Position numbers and translations under genes: made by a program
Shown here: positions 18,818 through 27,382 of the stretch, in pieces
Position numbering within the stretch: the stretch's first letter is position 1
How the letters are laid out: every line of letters starts with the position of its first letter
Notes under the pieces: generated by a model
What the model was told of the DNA's origin: nothing
The model's database searches: none
Seen by the model: the letters and a program-made list of their open reading frames with translations, nothing else
NCBI GenBank assembly: GCA_900113995.1
Contig: FORK01000012.1
Coordinates: 37,010 to 101,009, forward strand
Direction of reading: 5' to 3'
Length of the DNA: 64,000 nucleotides
Source: Ruminococcaceae bacterium D5
GTDB taxonomy: Bacteria > Bacillota > Clostridia > Oscillospirales > Ruminococcaceae

Positions 18818-20149
18818 ATGAGCGATCAGGATCTCGGCCAGACGGGTATTTTTGACGCAACCAGGCTGGGGCTTCCCAAAATGCTGCTGCTTGGATTCCA
18901 GCACACCTTCGCAATGTTCGGCGCAACGGTGTTGGTGCCGCTGCTGACCGGACTTCCGGTTTCCACCACACTGCTGATGGCGGGACTCGGCACCCTGCTG
19001 TTCCATCTGCTGACTAAAGGAAAAGTTCCGGTATTTCTCGGCTCGTCCTTCGCCTTCCTCGGCGGGTATGCTGCGGTTGCACCGATGCTTGACGGTCCGC
19101 TCGGCCCCGGAACGGTGCCGAATACCGAGATGCTGCCCTATGCCTGCGGCGGCGTATTCTGCGCCGGACTGCTCTACGCCGCGCTCGCTGCGCTGATCCG
19201 GGCTTTTGGAGCCAAGCGGGTGATGCGGTTCTTTCCACCGGTCGTCACCGGTCCGATTATTATTTCCATCGGCCTGATTCTTGCCCCGTCGGCGATCAAC
19301 AACTGCGCCACCAACTGGCCGATTGCTCTGGTTGCACTGGCGGTGGTCGTCATCTGCAACATCTGGGGCAAGGGGATGATCAAAATTATTCCCATTATCA
19401 TGGGAGTCATCGTATCGTACCTTGCGGCGCTTGCCACCGGCGCAATCGATTTCACCGCTTTCCATGAGGAGAGCCGCATCTTTGCAATGGCGCCGATTAC
19501 CCTTGCCAAGTTTGATGTTTCTTCGATTCTGACCGTCATGCCGATCGCCCTTGCGACGATGATGGAGCATATCGGAGATATCTCGGCCATTTCGGCCACC
19601 ACCGGGGTCAACTATATCGCCTCTCCCGGACTGCACCGCACCCTGCTCGGCGACGGCCTTGCAAGCTGCCTCTCCGCTTTCTTCGGCGGACCGGCCAATA
19701 CCACCTACGGCGAGAATACCGGTGTGCTTGCGCTGACCAAGGTGTATGATCCCCGGGTGATCCGCATCGCCGCCTTTGTCGCGATAATCCTCTCCTTCTT
19801 CCCCAAATTCTCGATTCTGATCGAGACGATTCCCTCCGCAATCATCGGGGGCATCTCTCTGATTCTCTACGGCACGATTTCGGCGGTCGGCGTGCGCAAC
19901 GTGGTAGAAAATCAGGTTGACTTTACCGAATCCCGCAACCTGATCATCGCCGCAATCATCCTTGTCTCGGCTCTCGGCTTCAACGCCGTCGGCGGCGTGA
20001 CCTTCCATGTCGCCGGAACCGTCATCACCCTCTCGGGCCTTGCGATTGCGGCTATCTCGGGCATCGTGCTCAATGCGGTGCTGCCCGGCAACACATACGA
20101 TTTCGGATCCGATCCCGACGGGGATAAGGCGGTCGTTTTTAAGGTGTAA
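18818..20149 (+). CDS. uraA: Uracil/xanthine-type nucleobase permease (UraA/NCS2 family)
   Basis: 443 residues with about 14 membrane helices. NCS2 landmarks: LLGFQHTFAMFGATVLVPLLTG near the start, PVFLGSSFAFLGG, ALATMMEHIGDISAISATTG with the substrate-binding Glu, and GGPANTTYGENTGVLALTKVYDP, the NCS2 signature with the second Glu. These residues are those of uracil permeases, which import uracil with protons. ATG 18818 follows GAGAGG; leader attenuation upstream fits pyrimidine-responsive control. Single gene with its own terminator. Confidence 0.92.
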   Translation: MSDQDLGQTGIFDATRLGLPKMLLLGFQHTFAMFGATVLVPLLTGLPVSTTLLMAGLGTLLFHLLTKGKVPVFLGSSFAFLGGYAAVAPMLDGPLGPGTVPNTEMLPYACGGVFCAGLLYAALAALIRAFGAKRVMRFFPPVVTGPIIISIGLILAPSAINNCATNWPIALVALAVVVICNIWGKGMIKIIPIIMGVIVSYLAALATGAIDFTAFHEESRIFAMAPITLAKFDVSSILTVMPIALATMMEHIGDISAISATTGVNYIASPGLHRTLLGDGLASCLSAFFGGPANTTYGENTGVLALTKVYDPRVIRIAAFVAIILSFFPKFSILIETIPSAIIGGISLILYGTISAVGVRNVVENQVDFTESRNLIIAAIILVSALGFNAVGGVTFHVAGTVITLSGLAIAAISGIVLNAVLPGNTYDFGSDPDGDKAVVFKV

Positions 20150-20167
20150 GCAGAAATACCGGACTTC

Positions 20168-20200
20168 GGCCCGCTCTCGTACAGAGAGCGGGCTCTTTTT
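20168..20200 (+). terminator. Terminator of uraA
   Basis: CCCGCTCTC / GAGAGCGGG stem with a five-base loop, then CTCTTTTT. Confidence 0.85.
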
Positions 20201-20207
20201 GCGGCAG

Positions 20208-20250
20208 AAGGAAGGCATCCCGAACCGATAAGGTTCGGGATGCCTTCCTT
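20208..20250 (-). terminator. Terminator of htpG
   Basis: A 19-bp perfect stem (20208-20226 with 20232-20250) just after the htpG stop, reading leftward. It abuts the uraA terminator, so the convergent genes are insulated. Confidence 0.8.
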
Positions 20251-20263
20251 AGAAAGATTTTCT

Positions 20264-22171
20264 CTATTTCATCAGCTCGCAGATGGCATTCGAGAAGCAG
20301 ATGGGGTCCTCCACCGAAAGTCCTTCGATCAGCAGTGCCTGATCATAGAGCAGCTCAGCGTAGGTGGCAACCTTCTCCTTCTGCTCCGGCCAGAGGGCTT
20401 TGAGGGCCTCAAAGACGGGATGGCCGCCGTTGAGCTCAAGCACCCGCTGGGCCTTGACCTTCTGCTCGCTGCCGGGCATGGTGTTGAGCACCTTCTCCAT
20501 CTCGAGCGAGACAGCCCCCTTTGCGGTCAGGCAGACCGGATGGGTTTTGAGGCTCGAGGAAAGGCGCACCTCGGTGACGCGGTCGCCGAGCGCTTCCTTC
20601 ATGTAGTCGAAAAGCTCCTTGTATTCGCTCTCGAGCTTTTCCTGCTCGGCCTTCTCCTCGTCGCTCTCAAGTCCGAGGTCGCCGGAGGAAACAGAGCGGA
20701 AGTCCTTTTCGCTGTAGCTGTGCAGAATCTGGAACAGGAACTCGTCCACTGTATCGGTCAGGCAGAGCAGATCATAGCCCTTGTCCCGCAGAAGCTCGGT
20801 CTGCGGCAGCTTGGAAAGCTTTTCGAAGCTCTCGCCCGCGGCGTAGTAGCAATATTTCTGTCCCTCCGGCATCGCGTCGGCATACTCCTTGAGGGTGACG
20901 AACTTTCCATCCGAGGCGCGGCGGAAGAGCAGCAAGTCCTCGAGCTGGCCGCGGTTCGCGCCGTAGCTCTGATAGATGCCGAATTTGATGGTCAGTCCGA
21001 AGGTGTTCCAGAATTTCTCGTAGTCCTCGCGGCTCTTTTCGAGCATGTCGGCAAGCTCATGCTTAATCCGCTTTTCGAGCGCAGTGCGGATCAGGGTGAG
21101 CTGTCGGTCGTGCTGAAGCATCTCGCGCGAGATGTTGAGCGAAAGGTCCTCACTATCGACCAGCCCCTTGACAAAGCCGAAGTATTCCGGCAGAAGGTCG
21201 GCACAGCGTTCCATAATCATGACGCCGCTTGAATAGAGCTGCAACCCGCGCTCGAAGTCCTTGGAATAGTAGTTGAATTCAGCATGGGAAGGGATATAGA
21301 GCAGCGCCTGATATTCGGTGGTTCCTTCCGCTTTCTGGTGAATCACCCGAAGAGGCTCGGCGTAATCGTAGAACTTCTCTTTATAAAAGGACTTGTATTC
21401 CTCGTCGGTAACATCTTTCTTATTGCGTTTCCAGATCGGAACCATGCTGTTGAGAGTATCGATAGATTTGGTCGTTTCGTACTCGACCTTGGGATTGCCG
21501 TTTTCGTCCTTCTCCTCGGTTTCCTTGCGCTGCTGGTGCTCCATCTCCATCCGGATGGGGTATCGAATGTAGTCGGAATAGCGCTTGACAATCGAGGAAA
21601 CCCGCCAGGGGTCCAGAAATTCGTCGAACTTGTCGTGCTCGGTGTTCTCTTTGAGGTGCAGGACGATTTCGGTACCGGCTGTCTCTTTTTCAGCCGGAGA
21701 GACGGTATAGCCGTCGCCGCCCTCCGATTCCCAGCGGTTGGCCGAATCGGCCCCGAAGGCGCGGCTGGTGACAGTGATCCGGTCGGCTACCATGAAGGCG
21801 GAATAGAAGCCGACGCCGAACTGGCCGATGATGTCGATTTCTTCGCTCAGCTCATTGTTTTTGGTAAAATCCAGTGAGCCGCTGTGGGCGATGGTGCCCA
21901 GGTTCTTTTCCAGCTCCTCGGCGGTCATGCCGATGCCGTTGTCCGAAACGGTAAGGGTACGCGCATCTTTGTCGATGGCCAGATCAATCGCGAAGTCGGA
22001 GCGGTTCATGCCGACGCTCTGATCGGTCAGCGACCGAAAATAAAGCTTGTCGATTGCGTCGCTCGCGTTGGAAATCAGCTCCCGCAGGAAGATTTCCTTG
22101 TTGGTGTAGATCGAGTTGACCATCAGATCGAGAATTCGCTTAGATTCTGTCCTAAACTGTTTTTTGGCCAT
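20264..22171 (-). CDS. htpG: Chaperone HtpG (Hsp90)
   Basis: ATP-dependent cytosolic Hsp90. 635 residues, full length. GHKL ATPase motifs: ELISNASDAIDKL, LTVSDNGIGMTAEEL, GQFGVGFYSAFMVAD; middle-domain VPIWKRNKKDVTDEEY, and LNISREMLQHDRQLTLIR. ATG 22171 follows GAGGAGG. The gene is controlled by a perfect CIRCE element between its promoter and start, implying HrcA repression and heat induction. In Bacillus subtilis htpG is not a CIRCE gene, so this is a lineage difference. Confidence 0.97.
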   Translation of the reverse strand: MAKKQFRTESKRILDLMVNSIYTNKEIFLRELISNASDAIDKLYFRSLTDQSVGMNRSDFAIDLAIDKDARTLTVSDNGIGMTAEELEKNLGTIAHSGSLDFTKNNELSEEIDIIGQFGVGFYSAFMVADRITVTSRAFGADSANRWESEGGDGYTVSPAEKETAGTEIVLHLKENTEHDKFDEFLDPWRVSSIVKRYSDYIRYPIRMEMEHQQRKETEEKDENGNPKVEYETTKSIDTLNSMVPIWKRNKKDVTDEEYKSFYKEKFYDYAEPLRVIHQKAEGTTEYQALLYIPSHAEFNYYSKDFERGLQLYSSGVMIMERCADLLPEYFGFVKGLVDSEDLSLNISREMLQHDRQLTLIRTALEKRIKHELADMLEKSREDYEKFWNTFGLTIKFGIYQSYGANRGQLEDLLLFRRASDGKFVTLKEYADAMPEGQKYCYYAAGESFEKLSKLPQTELLRDKGYDLLCLTDTVDEFLFQILHSYSEKDFRSVSSGDLGLESDEEKAEQEKLESEYKELFDYMKEALGDRVTEVRLSSSLKTHPVCLTAKGAVSLEMEKVLNTMPGSEQKVKAQRVLELNGGHPVFEALKALWPEQKEKVATYAELLYDQALLIEGLSVEDPICFSNAICELMK

Positions 22172-22215
22172 AAAGTAAAAACCTCCTCATCATCCGAAAA
22201 GAGAAAATATAATTT

Positions 22216-22242
22216 TTAGCACTCGATATTAATGAGTGCTAA
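22216..22242 (-). promoter_or_regulatory. CIRCE operator (HrcA site) of htpG
   Basis: TTAGCACTC, nine bases, GAGTGCTAA: an exact match to the CIRCE consensus, including the 9-base spacer. It lies just downstream of the -10, where HrcA would block initiation. Confidence 0.97.
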
Positions 22243-22245
22243 TAT

Positions 22246-22274
22246 ATAATAGCGTATCTTGTCCCGAAAATCAA
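22246..22274 (-). promoter_or_regulatory. Sigma-A promoter of htpG
   Basis: Leftward TTGATT (22274-22269), 17-base spacer, TATTAT (22251-22246), directly adjoining CIRCE. Confidence 0.75.
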
Positions 22275-22309
22275 GGATAATTTGTAAATTTGTCCCGAAT
22301 CCCTCGAAA

Positions 22310-22350
22310 AAAGGCGCCTGCAAACATTGTTTGCGGGCGCCTTTTCTCAG
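22310..22350. terminator. Bidirectional terminator upstream of htpG
   Basis: AAAAGGCGCCTGCAAAC pairs with GTTTGCGGGCGCCTTTT around a short loop. It would stop leftward transcripts from the EamA gene before they enter htpG. Confidence 0.8.
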
Positions 22351-22631
22351 GAAAACTTGGGGATAGGACGGCGGTTCAAAATTGCCCGCGGAGATGAATC
22401 CAAACAATGCCGAAGCTGAAGGCCGGAGCTTACCGCATAAGGGCGGCATAGACTCTCCCAACGGCCGGGAGAGGCAAAGCGGGCGGGAGCAAATCAAGGG
22501 AACCGCCGCCGCTGAGGACGGCTGGCGTGTTAATCGATGATGCACTGTTGCGGCAAATCGATTTCACGATGCGCAGGAATATCACAAAAGCGGTCTTGAG
22601 CAAACGGCAGACCATAGCTGCGTATCTCTCC
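22351..22631. other. Non-coding stretch after the EamA gene
   Basis: No credible gene on either strand; codon structure of the open frames here is random. Contains GC hairpins such as CTCTCCCAACGGCCGGGAGAG near 22452. Confidence 0.4.
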
Positions 22632-22815
22632 TACTGCAAACAAAAGGTTTTGCCTGCATATGAAATGTGGCCGAGCGGCAGGGGAACATTTTTTGAACCC
22701 CAACCAACAAAGGGCTTTGTCCGCATAGGAAATGCGGCTGGTCGGCAGGTGAATCCTCGTGTCACTGAGCTTCAACCAACAAAGGGCTTCGTCCGCATAT
22801 GGACCGCCGGATATC
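22632..22815. repeat. Three degenerate ~70-bp direct repeats
   Basis: Copies start near 22632, 22701 and 22773 (spacing about 69 and 72). Shared core: CAACCAACAAAGGGCTTyG, TCCGCATA, GGAAATGCGGC and TCGGCAGG; the first copy is more divergent (AACAAAAGGTTTTGCCTGCATATG). The third runs into the stop region of the EamA gene. Non-coding as far as I can see. Confidence 0.65.
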
Positions 22816-22826
22816 TATTTTGTGCT

Positions 22827-23702
22827 TCAATTGGGCTGCGCATCGCGCTTCGAACGCAGAGAAACCCATGCTCCGAAAACCACCAGCACCGCGCCGGCAA
22901 TCGAGGTCGAAGGAACGGTTTCCCCAAGGAAGAACCATCCGAGCACCAGCGAAAAGAGAATGCCGGCGTAGTCAAGAATGCTGATCTGGGAGGCGGGTGC
23001 AAGGCGGTAAGCGAAGGTGACGCAGACTTGGCCGAGTGCCGAGAAAAGACCGATCAGCAGAAGCATCAGCAAATCGCGGCCGGAGGGACGGACGAAGCTG
23101 TTGGTCAGCAGAAGCCATATGCCGCCGAATGCACAGCTCACCAAGGAAAAATGAGAAATAATGGTAAACGGATCGGCCTTTCCGTTCATATAGGAAAGCA
23201 GAATGTAGGCGACCCCGCTGAAAAAAGCGTTGAGCAGCGCGAGGCCGAGAGGGCCGAGGTTGGAATTCATAGTGGGATTACAGACGAGGAACGCCCCTGT
23301 GAAGGCGAGGAAAAGGGCGGCCACCTGCCTGCGCGTCACCCGCTCATGCAGAAACACCGCGGCAAAGAGGGCGACAAAGAATGGGTTGAGCTTGCTCAGA
23401 ATGGAAACGTCGGCCTGACGCGCTCCCGCGGAAGCGGCGAACAGGCAGATGACCCCAAGCAGTCCCGAAATGGAGCGGCCGAACAAAAAGGGCTGTTGTT
23501 TTTTCGAGCCGAAGCAGGAAACGCGGCGCACCCGGCAGAGCACCAGCCCGATGGCGAGGCAGATGATGTTGCGAAAAAATACCTGCTGCATCAGCGGCAT
23601 GGTGGTTTTGGAAAGAGCCACCGTAAGCTGCATGGCCGAAAATCCAAAGGAAGCTAAAATCATGGTCAGAACGCCGAGACGAAGATTGTAACCTTGCTGC
23701 AT
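22827..23702 (-). CDS. DMT-superfamily transporter, EamA type
   Basis: 291 residues with ten membrane helices arranged as two EamA repeats: the first ends around residue 140 (FVALFAAVFLHERVTRRQVAALFLAFTGAFLV), the second near residue 280 (YAGILFSLVLGWFFLGETVPSTSIAGAVLVVFGAW). The 'hER/GE' glutamates before the last helix of each half are typical. These export or import small metabolites; substrate unknown. ATG 23702 follows AAGGAG. Single gene, and no relation to the penicillin-binding protein gene upstream on the same strand is apparent. Confidence 0.88.
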   Translation of the reverse strand: MQQGYNLRLGVLTMILASFGFSAMQLTVALSKTTMPLMQQVFFRNIICLAIGLVLCRVRRVSCFGSKKQQPFLFGRSISGLLGVICLFAASAGARQADVSILSKLNPFFVALFAAVFLHERVTRRQVAALFLAFTGAFLVCNPTMNSNLGPLGLALLNAFFSGVAYILLSYMNGKADPFTIISHFSLVSCAFGGIWLLLTNSFVRPSGRDLLMLLLIGLFSALGQVCVTFAYRLAPASQISILDYAGILFSLVLGWFFLGETVPSTSIAGAVLVVFGAWVSLRSKRDAQPN

Positions 23703-23829
23703 GGCTGTCGAGCTCCTTGCTTGTCTGCCCGTCGTGCGGGGAAAATGTTTCGCAGGACATCATAACATAAATTCCCGCAGAATGCAAAGAGGATCGAAAT
23801 TTGTTCCAAACGGCATTTTTCAGGCGGCG

Positions 23830-25431
23830 TCAAAGCCCGAGGGCGGCGATGCCGTCGGCAATTTCTTTGAATACGGGGCAGGCGCGGTCTCCGCCGGAGT
23901 CTCCTCCCTCGCAGAAGACAACGATAGTATAGCGCGGTTCCTCGGCCGGATAGAAGCCCGCGAACCAGGCATGCACCACCTCTTCGCCGTCGAGATACTG
24001 CCCGGTCTGGGCCGAAGCGGTTTTGCCGCCCGCGCCGCCGCGCTGCGGCTTTGCATTTTTGCCGCTGCCCTCCTCGACGACCGAAACCATCATCCGTCTG
24101 ACCTGCTCCGCAGCCTCGGGCAGAAAAACGGGGCGGGGAGAGTAGACGGCAGTCGGACTGGTGAGCGAGGTGCCGTCCACGGTGGAGCCCGCGACAAGCC
24201 GGGGGGTGATCGCTCCGCCTCCATTGGCGATTGCGGAGACAAGACAGGCAATCTGCACCGGGGTGGCGGTCAGAGCGCCCTGCCCAAAGCCGAAATTGGC
24301 GGTCGCGGCGGGAGCAAGCAGCTCCCGGGCGGTGGGCAGAGTGCCGGAATAGCTTCGAAATCCCGGCGCAGCTTCGAAGGCCGTTCCAAAGCCGAGCTGC
24401 TGGGCCTTATAGAGAAGCGGCGCGCCGCCGAGCTCCAGAGCAAGGGAAATGAAATAGGGGTTGCAGGAGTGCTCGAGCGCTCCCTGCATGTCCAGTACGC
24501 CGTGCCCGTTGAGGTTGTGACAGTGAAAGGTTTGATCGAGGACTTCAATCGCGCCCTGACAGTCAAAGCTCCGGCTGGGCGGATAGCCCTGTTCCAGGGC
24601 CGCGGCAGCGACCAGCAGCTTAAAGGTGGATCCGACGCTGTAGGCGCAGAAAGCGCGGTTGAGGAACGGGAGGTCCGGATCGTTCATATCGCCGGCTGGA
24701 TTATTGGGGTGGAAGGCGGGGACGCTCGCCGAAGCGAGCAGGTCCCCCGTCTGGGGGTCCATGATGACAACCGCCCCCCGTTCGAGCGGAACCGCCGCGC
24801 GTTCGGTGAGCTGCTGGAGGTCCCGGTCGAGGGTCAGCACCAGCCCTGCGCCGCTGTTGTAGCCGGTATCGATCCGTTCCGGCGGGGAGTTGGGAATTCC
24901 CCGTCCGAGAGCATCGGTGAAATAGCGCATCTGCAGGCTGCCCCCCGCGGCGCTGAGAAGCGAATCATAGGCCAGCTCCAAGCCGGAGGCGCCCTGTCCG
25001 GTGGCAGCGTCGAGCTGGCCGATCAGGTGGACGGCAGGCTGTTCGTCGAGGTAACGCTTTGCAACGGGGAAGACGTCGATCCCCTTGGCATAGATATCGC
25101 CGGAATCGACCTGCCAGAGAAACGGCCGCATCCCGGTCAGCTTTTCAAGCAGCGCCTGCCGTTCCCCGGCGGGGGTGCGGCGCATCAGCGCGTCGGCCGC
25201 CTGGTTGCAGGGCAGCACTGCGGCGATCTGTTCCGTCTCGATGCAGGTGAGCGGACGCATGAGGCGGTCGTAGATGACCCCGCGCGTCTGTGCGACCTGA
25301 AGCACCGCCGCCGACTGCTGGTCGGCCGCTGAAAGAAGAGCGGACTGGGTCGCCAGACCGGCCAGGCGGGTGATCATCAGTGAAAAGCAGAGGATGGCGG
25401 CACAGAAAGAGAACAGGAATCGTTTATACAT
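23830..25431 (-). CDS. Class B penicillin-binding protein (SpoVD/FtsI-like transpeptidase)
   Basis: 533 residues: an N-terminal membrane anchor (about 5-27), a reduced dimerisation region with RGVIYDRLMRPL, and a transpeptidase domain from about residue 215. Catalytic motifs are SxxK = STFK (in YSVGSTFKLL), SxN = SCN (LEHSCNPYF), and a third motif GKTASAQTG where the usual Gly of KTG is Ala. It crosslinks peptidoglycan, perhaps in the forespore, since it diverges from the spoIIA operon; that role is inference. No PASTA domains, unlike SpoVD of Bacillus. ATG 25431 follows GGAGGG. Confidence 0.88.
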   Translation of the reverse strand: MYKRFLFSFCAAILCFSLMITRLAGLATQSALLSAADQQSAAVLQVAQTRGVIYDRLMRPLTCIETEQIAAVLPCNQAADALMRRTPAGERQALLEKLTGMRPFLWQVDSGDIYAKGIDVFPVAKRYLDEQPAVHLIGQLDAATGQGASGLELAYDSLLSAAGGSLQMRYFTDALGRGIPNSPPERIDTGYNSGAGLVLTLDRDLQQLTERAAVPLERGAVVIMDPQTGDLLASASVPAFHPNNPAGDMNDPDLPFLNRAFCAYSVGSTFKLLVAAAALEQGYPPSRSFDCQGAIEVLDQTFHCHNLNGHGVLDMQGALEHSCNPYFISLALELGGAPLLYKAQQLGFGTAFEAAPGFRSYSGTLPTARELLAPAATANFGFGQGALTATPVQIACLVSAIANGGGAITPRLVAGSTVDGTSLTSPTAVYSPRPVFLPEAAEQVRRMMVSVVEEGSGKNAKPQRGGAGGKTASAQTGQYLDGEEVVHAWFAGFYPAEEPRYTIVVFCEGGDSGGDRACPVFKEIADGIAALGL

Positions 25432-25615
25432 ACCGTTTTCCCTCCCGGATCATAACCATCCTAGTATGGGCCGTCCGTTTCCCTGCAATACATGGGTTCG
25501 GGCGCAGGTTCCGCGCCTTTTCGACCGGGGTGATCGATTAGACTGGGGAAAGCGGATAAACCGTCGTTCGGGCGGGAAGAATATCCAGATCAAAAGGAAA
25601 GGATGTGCGCGAGGG

Positions 25616-25939
25616 ATGTCCACCGTGTTATCTCCGGTAAATGAAACCCTCACGGTGCTGCTGACCGGCGAAATCGACCATCATACGGCGGCGGCGCTGC
25701 GCGAGGAGATCGACGCCGCGATTGAAGAGCACCATCCCCGGCTGCTGACCCTCGATTTCGGCGGCGTATCATTTATGGATTCCTCCGGGATCGGACTGGT
25801 CATGGGGCGGTATAAACAGGTGTCGGCCTACGGCGGTCGGGTGGCGGTCGCCAATACCCCCAAGCCGCTGCGGCGGGTGATGCGTCTGGCGGGGCTCGAC
25901 CGCCTGGCCGAGATGGAAAATGGAGGGACAAGCCAATGA
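25616..25939 (+). CDS. spoIIAA: Anti-sigma F factor antagonist SpoIIAA
   Basis: 107-residue STAS protein. The phosphorylatable serine region is FMDSSGIGLVMGRYK, matching SpoIIAA (DSSGLGVILGRYK). Dephosphorylated SpoIIAA binds SpoIIAB and frees SigF in the forespore. ATG 25616 is the best start; the ribosome site (GAGG or the more distant AAGGAAAGG) is not ideal. First gene of the spoIIAA-spoIIAB-sigF operon, the order conserved in spore formers; its stop overlaps the next start by four bases. Confidence 0.95.
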   Translation: MSTVLSPVNETLTVLLTGEIDHHTAAALREEIDAAIEEHHPRLLTLDFGGVSFMDSSGIGLVMGRYKQVSAYGGRVAVANTPKPLRRVMRLAGLDRLAEMENGGTSQ

Positions 25940-26400
25940 GACAAAAGGAAAAGCCGGTCAACAGCTTTAAATTCGAGCTGGAAAGCCGCTCGATCAACGA
26001 AAGCCTGGCGCGAAGCTGCATCGCGGCTCTGATTGCCCAGCTCGATCCGACGGTGGACGAGCTTGCCGATATCCGGACCGCCGTATCCGAGGCGGTCACC
26101 AACTGCATTGTGCACGCCTATCCCGACCAGCTCGGGAAGATTTACATATCCGCCGCCCTTTACCGGGGCGGACGGGTAGTCATCCGGGTGAAGGACAAGG
26201 GCTGCGGGATTTCCGACGTGCCGCGCGCGATGGAGCCGCTTTTCACCACCGGGAACACCGAGGAACGTTCCGGACTCGGCTTTTCGGTGATGCAGAGCAT
26301 GATGGACAGGATCGCGGTAAGATCGAAACCGGGCGGCCCGACCGTCGTCACCCTCGAAAAGAGGCTGCGATTGAAAGGTGACGCCGATGGTTCAGTTTGA
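25936..26400 (+). CDS. spoIIAB: Anti-sigma F factor and SpoIIAA kinase SpoIIAB
   Basis: 154-residue GHKL kinase. It binds SigF in the predivisional cell and mother cell, and phosphorylates SpoIIAA. Motifs: VSEAVTNCIVHAYP (N box), VKDKGCGISDVPRAMEPLFTT (G1 box) and ERSGLGFSVMQSMMD (G2 box). ATG 25936 overlaps the spoIIAA stop (ATGA), and the 3' end overlaps sigF by 14 bases, so all three are coupled. Confidence 0.96.
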   Translation: MRQKEKPVNSFKFELESRSINESLARSCIAALIAQLDPTVDELADIRTAVSEAVTNCIVHAYPDQLGKIYISAALYRGGRVVIRVKDKGCGISDVPRAMEPLFTTGNTEERSGLGFSVMQSMMDRIAVRSKPGGPTVVTLEKRLRLKGDADGSV

Positions 26401-27064
26401 CCAGCCGACCCGCAGCGAGGTTATCGAGCGGAATCTCGGGCTGGTGCATGCCTGCGCCCACCGCTTCAAAGGGAGGGGCATCGAATATGAGGATTTGTTT
26501 CAGGCGGGATGTATTGGCCTGATCAAGGCCGCCGACGCATTTGATACCGGGCGCGGGGTGCGTTTTTCCACCTATGCGGTTCCTGTGATTCTGGGGGAGA
26601 TGCGCCGCCTCTTCCGCGACGGCGGGGCGATCAAGATCAGCCGCACCATCAAGGAGCTCTCGCTCAAGGTCTCCCGCGCGCGGGAACGGTTTTGCTACGA
26701 CCATGGGAGGGAGGCGACCATCTCGGAGCTGGCACAACTGCTGGAAGTCAGCGAGGAAGCGGTTGTCGAAGCGCTGGGGGTCTGTTCTCCGCCCGTTTCG
26801 CTGACCGAGAGCGAGGAGAACGGGGGCGGGCAGCTGGACCTGCCGGTGGAATCCCCCGAGGAGCTGACCGGCGACCTGATCGCCCTGCGCCAGGCGCTCG
26901 ACCTGCTGGAGGAGCGGGACCGCACCATTATTCTGATGCGGTATTTTGGGGAAAAGACCCAAAGCCAGACCGCCGAGCGGCTCGGAATGACACAGGTGCA
27001 GGTTTCCAGGCGGGAAAAGAAGATTATGCAGCAGCTTCGGCATGAGCTGCTGGGAATCCCATGA
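26387..27064 (+). CDS. sigF: RNA polymerase sigma-F factor
   Basis: Forespore-specific sigma factor, 225 residues. Region 2: RFKGRGIEYEDLFQAGCIGLIKAADAFD and FSTYAVPVILGEMRR; region 3 SRTIKELSLKV; region 4 LLEERDRTIILMRYFGEKTQSQTAERLGMTQVQVSRREKKI. I chose ATG 26387, seven bases after GAAAGGTG; an in-frame GTG at 26378 is too close to that site. A 48-bp perfect palindrome lies 63 bases after the stop; no ordinary terminator was found. Confidence 0.96.
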   Translation: MVQFDQPTRSEVIERNLGLVHACAHRFKGRGIEYEDLFQAGCIGLIKAADAFDTGRGVRFSTYAVPVILGEMRRLFRDGGAIKISRTIKELSLKVSRARERFCYDHGREATISELAQLLEVSEEAVVEALGVCSPPVSLTESEENGGGQLDLPVESPEELTGDLIALRQALDLLEERDRTIILMRYFGEKTQSQTAERLGMTQVQVSRREKKIMQQLRHELLGIP

Positions 27065-27126
27065 AAGAGGGGGCCGCATCACTGCGGGGCCTCCGCCTTT
27101 GACCCTTGCGGGCAGATTTGACCTTT

Positions 27127-27174
27127 GCAGACAGGTGCGGGCGTGTCCATATGGACACGCCCGCACCTGTCTGC
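27127..27174. repeat. 48-bp perfect palindrome downstream of sigF
   Basis: 24 bases (27127-27150, beginning GCAGACAGGTGCGGGCG) are followed with no spacer by their exact reverse complement (27151-27174), centred on CCATATGG. Neither side has a T-run, so it is not a normal terminator. The flank on the right (27175-27230) is almost purely purine on the + strand. On the left, an imperfect direct repeat (TTTGACCCTTGCGGGCAG / TTTGACCTTTGCAGACAG) leads into it. Confidence 0.9.
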
Positions 27175-27382
27175 TGAGAAGATAAGGAGAGAAAGAGAAA
27201 AAGAGAGAGGGAGTAATCGAGGGGGAGGGTCTGCTGCCGGGATGACTGTTCCCGACGAAGGCAGAATAAAGCCGCGGTTTCATCTTTCTTCAAAAAAATA
27301 CAGAGGGGTAAAAAAATTGGGAAAAGGATCAAATCCGGCCTCCGGTTTCTATGCAATGCGTCAAAAATTGCTTCAGGAGTCG
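27175..27382. other. Non-coding stretch with polypurine tract
   Basis: 27175-27230 is a run of about 55 bases almost entirely A and G on the + strand. The remainder up to the response-regulator stop contains no gene that I would support. Confidence 0.5.

Noticed and set aside
25551..25584. A SigH-type promoter (AGCGGATAA and GAAGAATAT) upstream of spoIIAA
   Set aside because: The distance between the elements is about four bases too long and the -35 has a mismatch; expected biologically but not supported.
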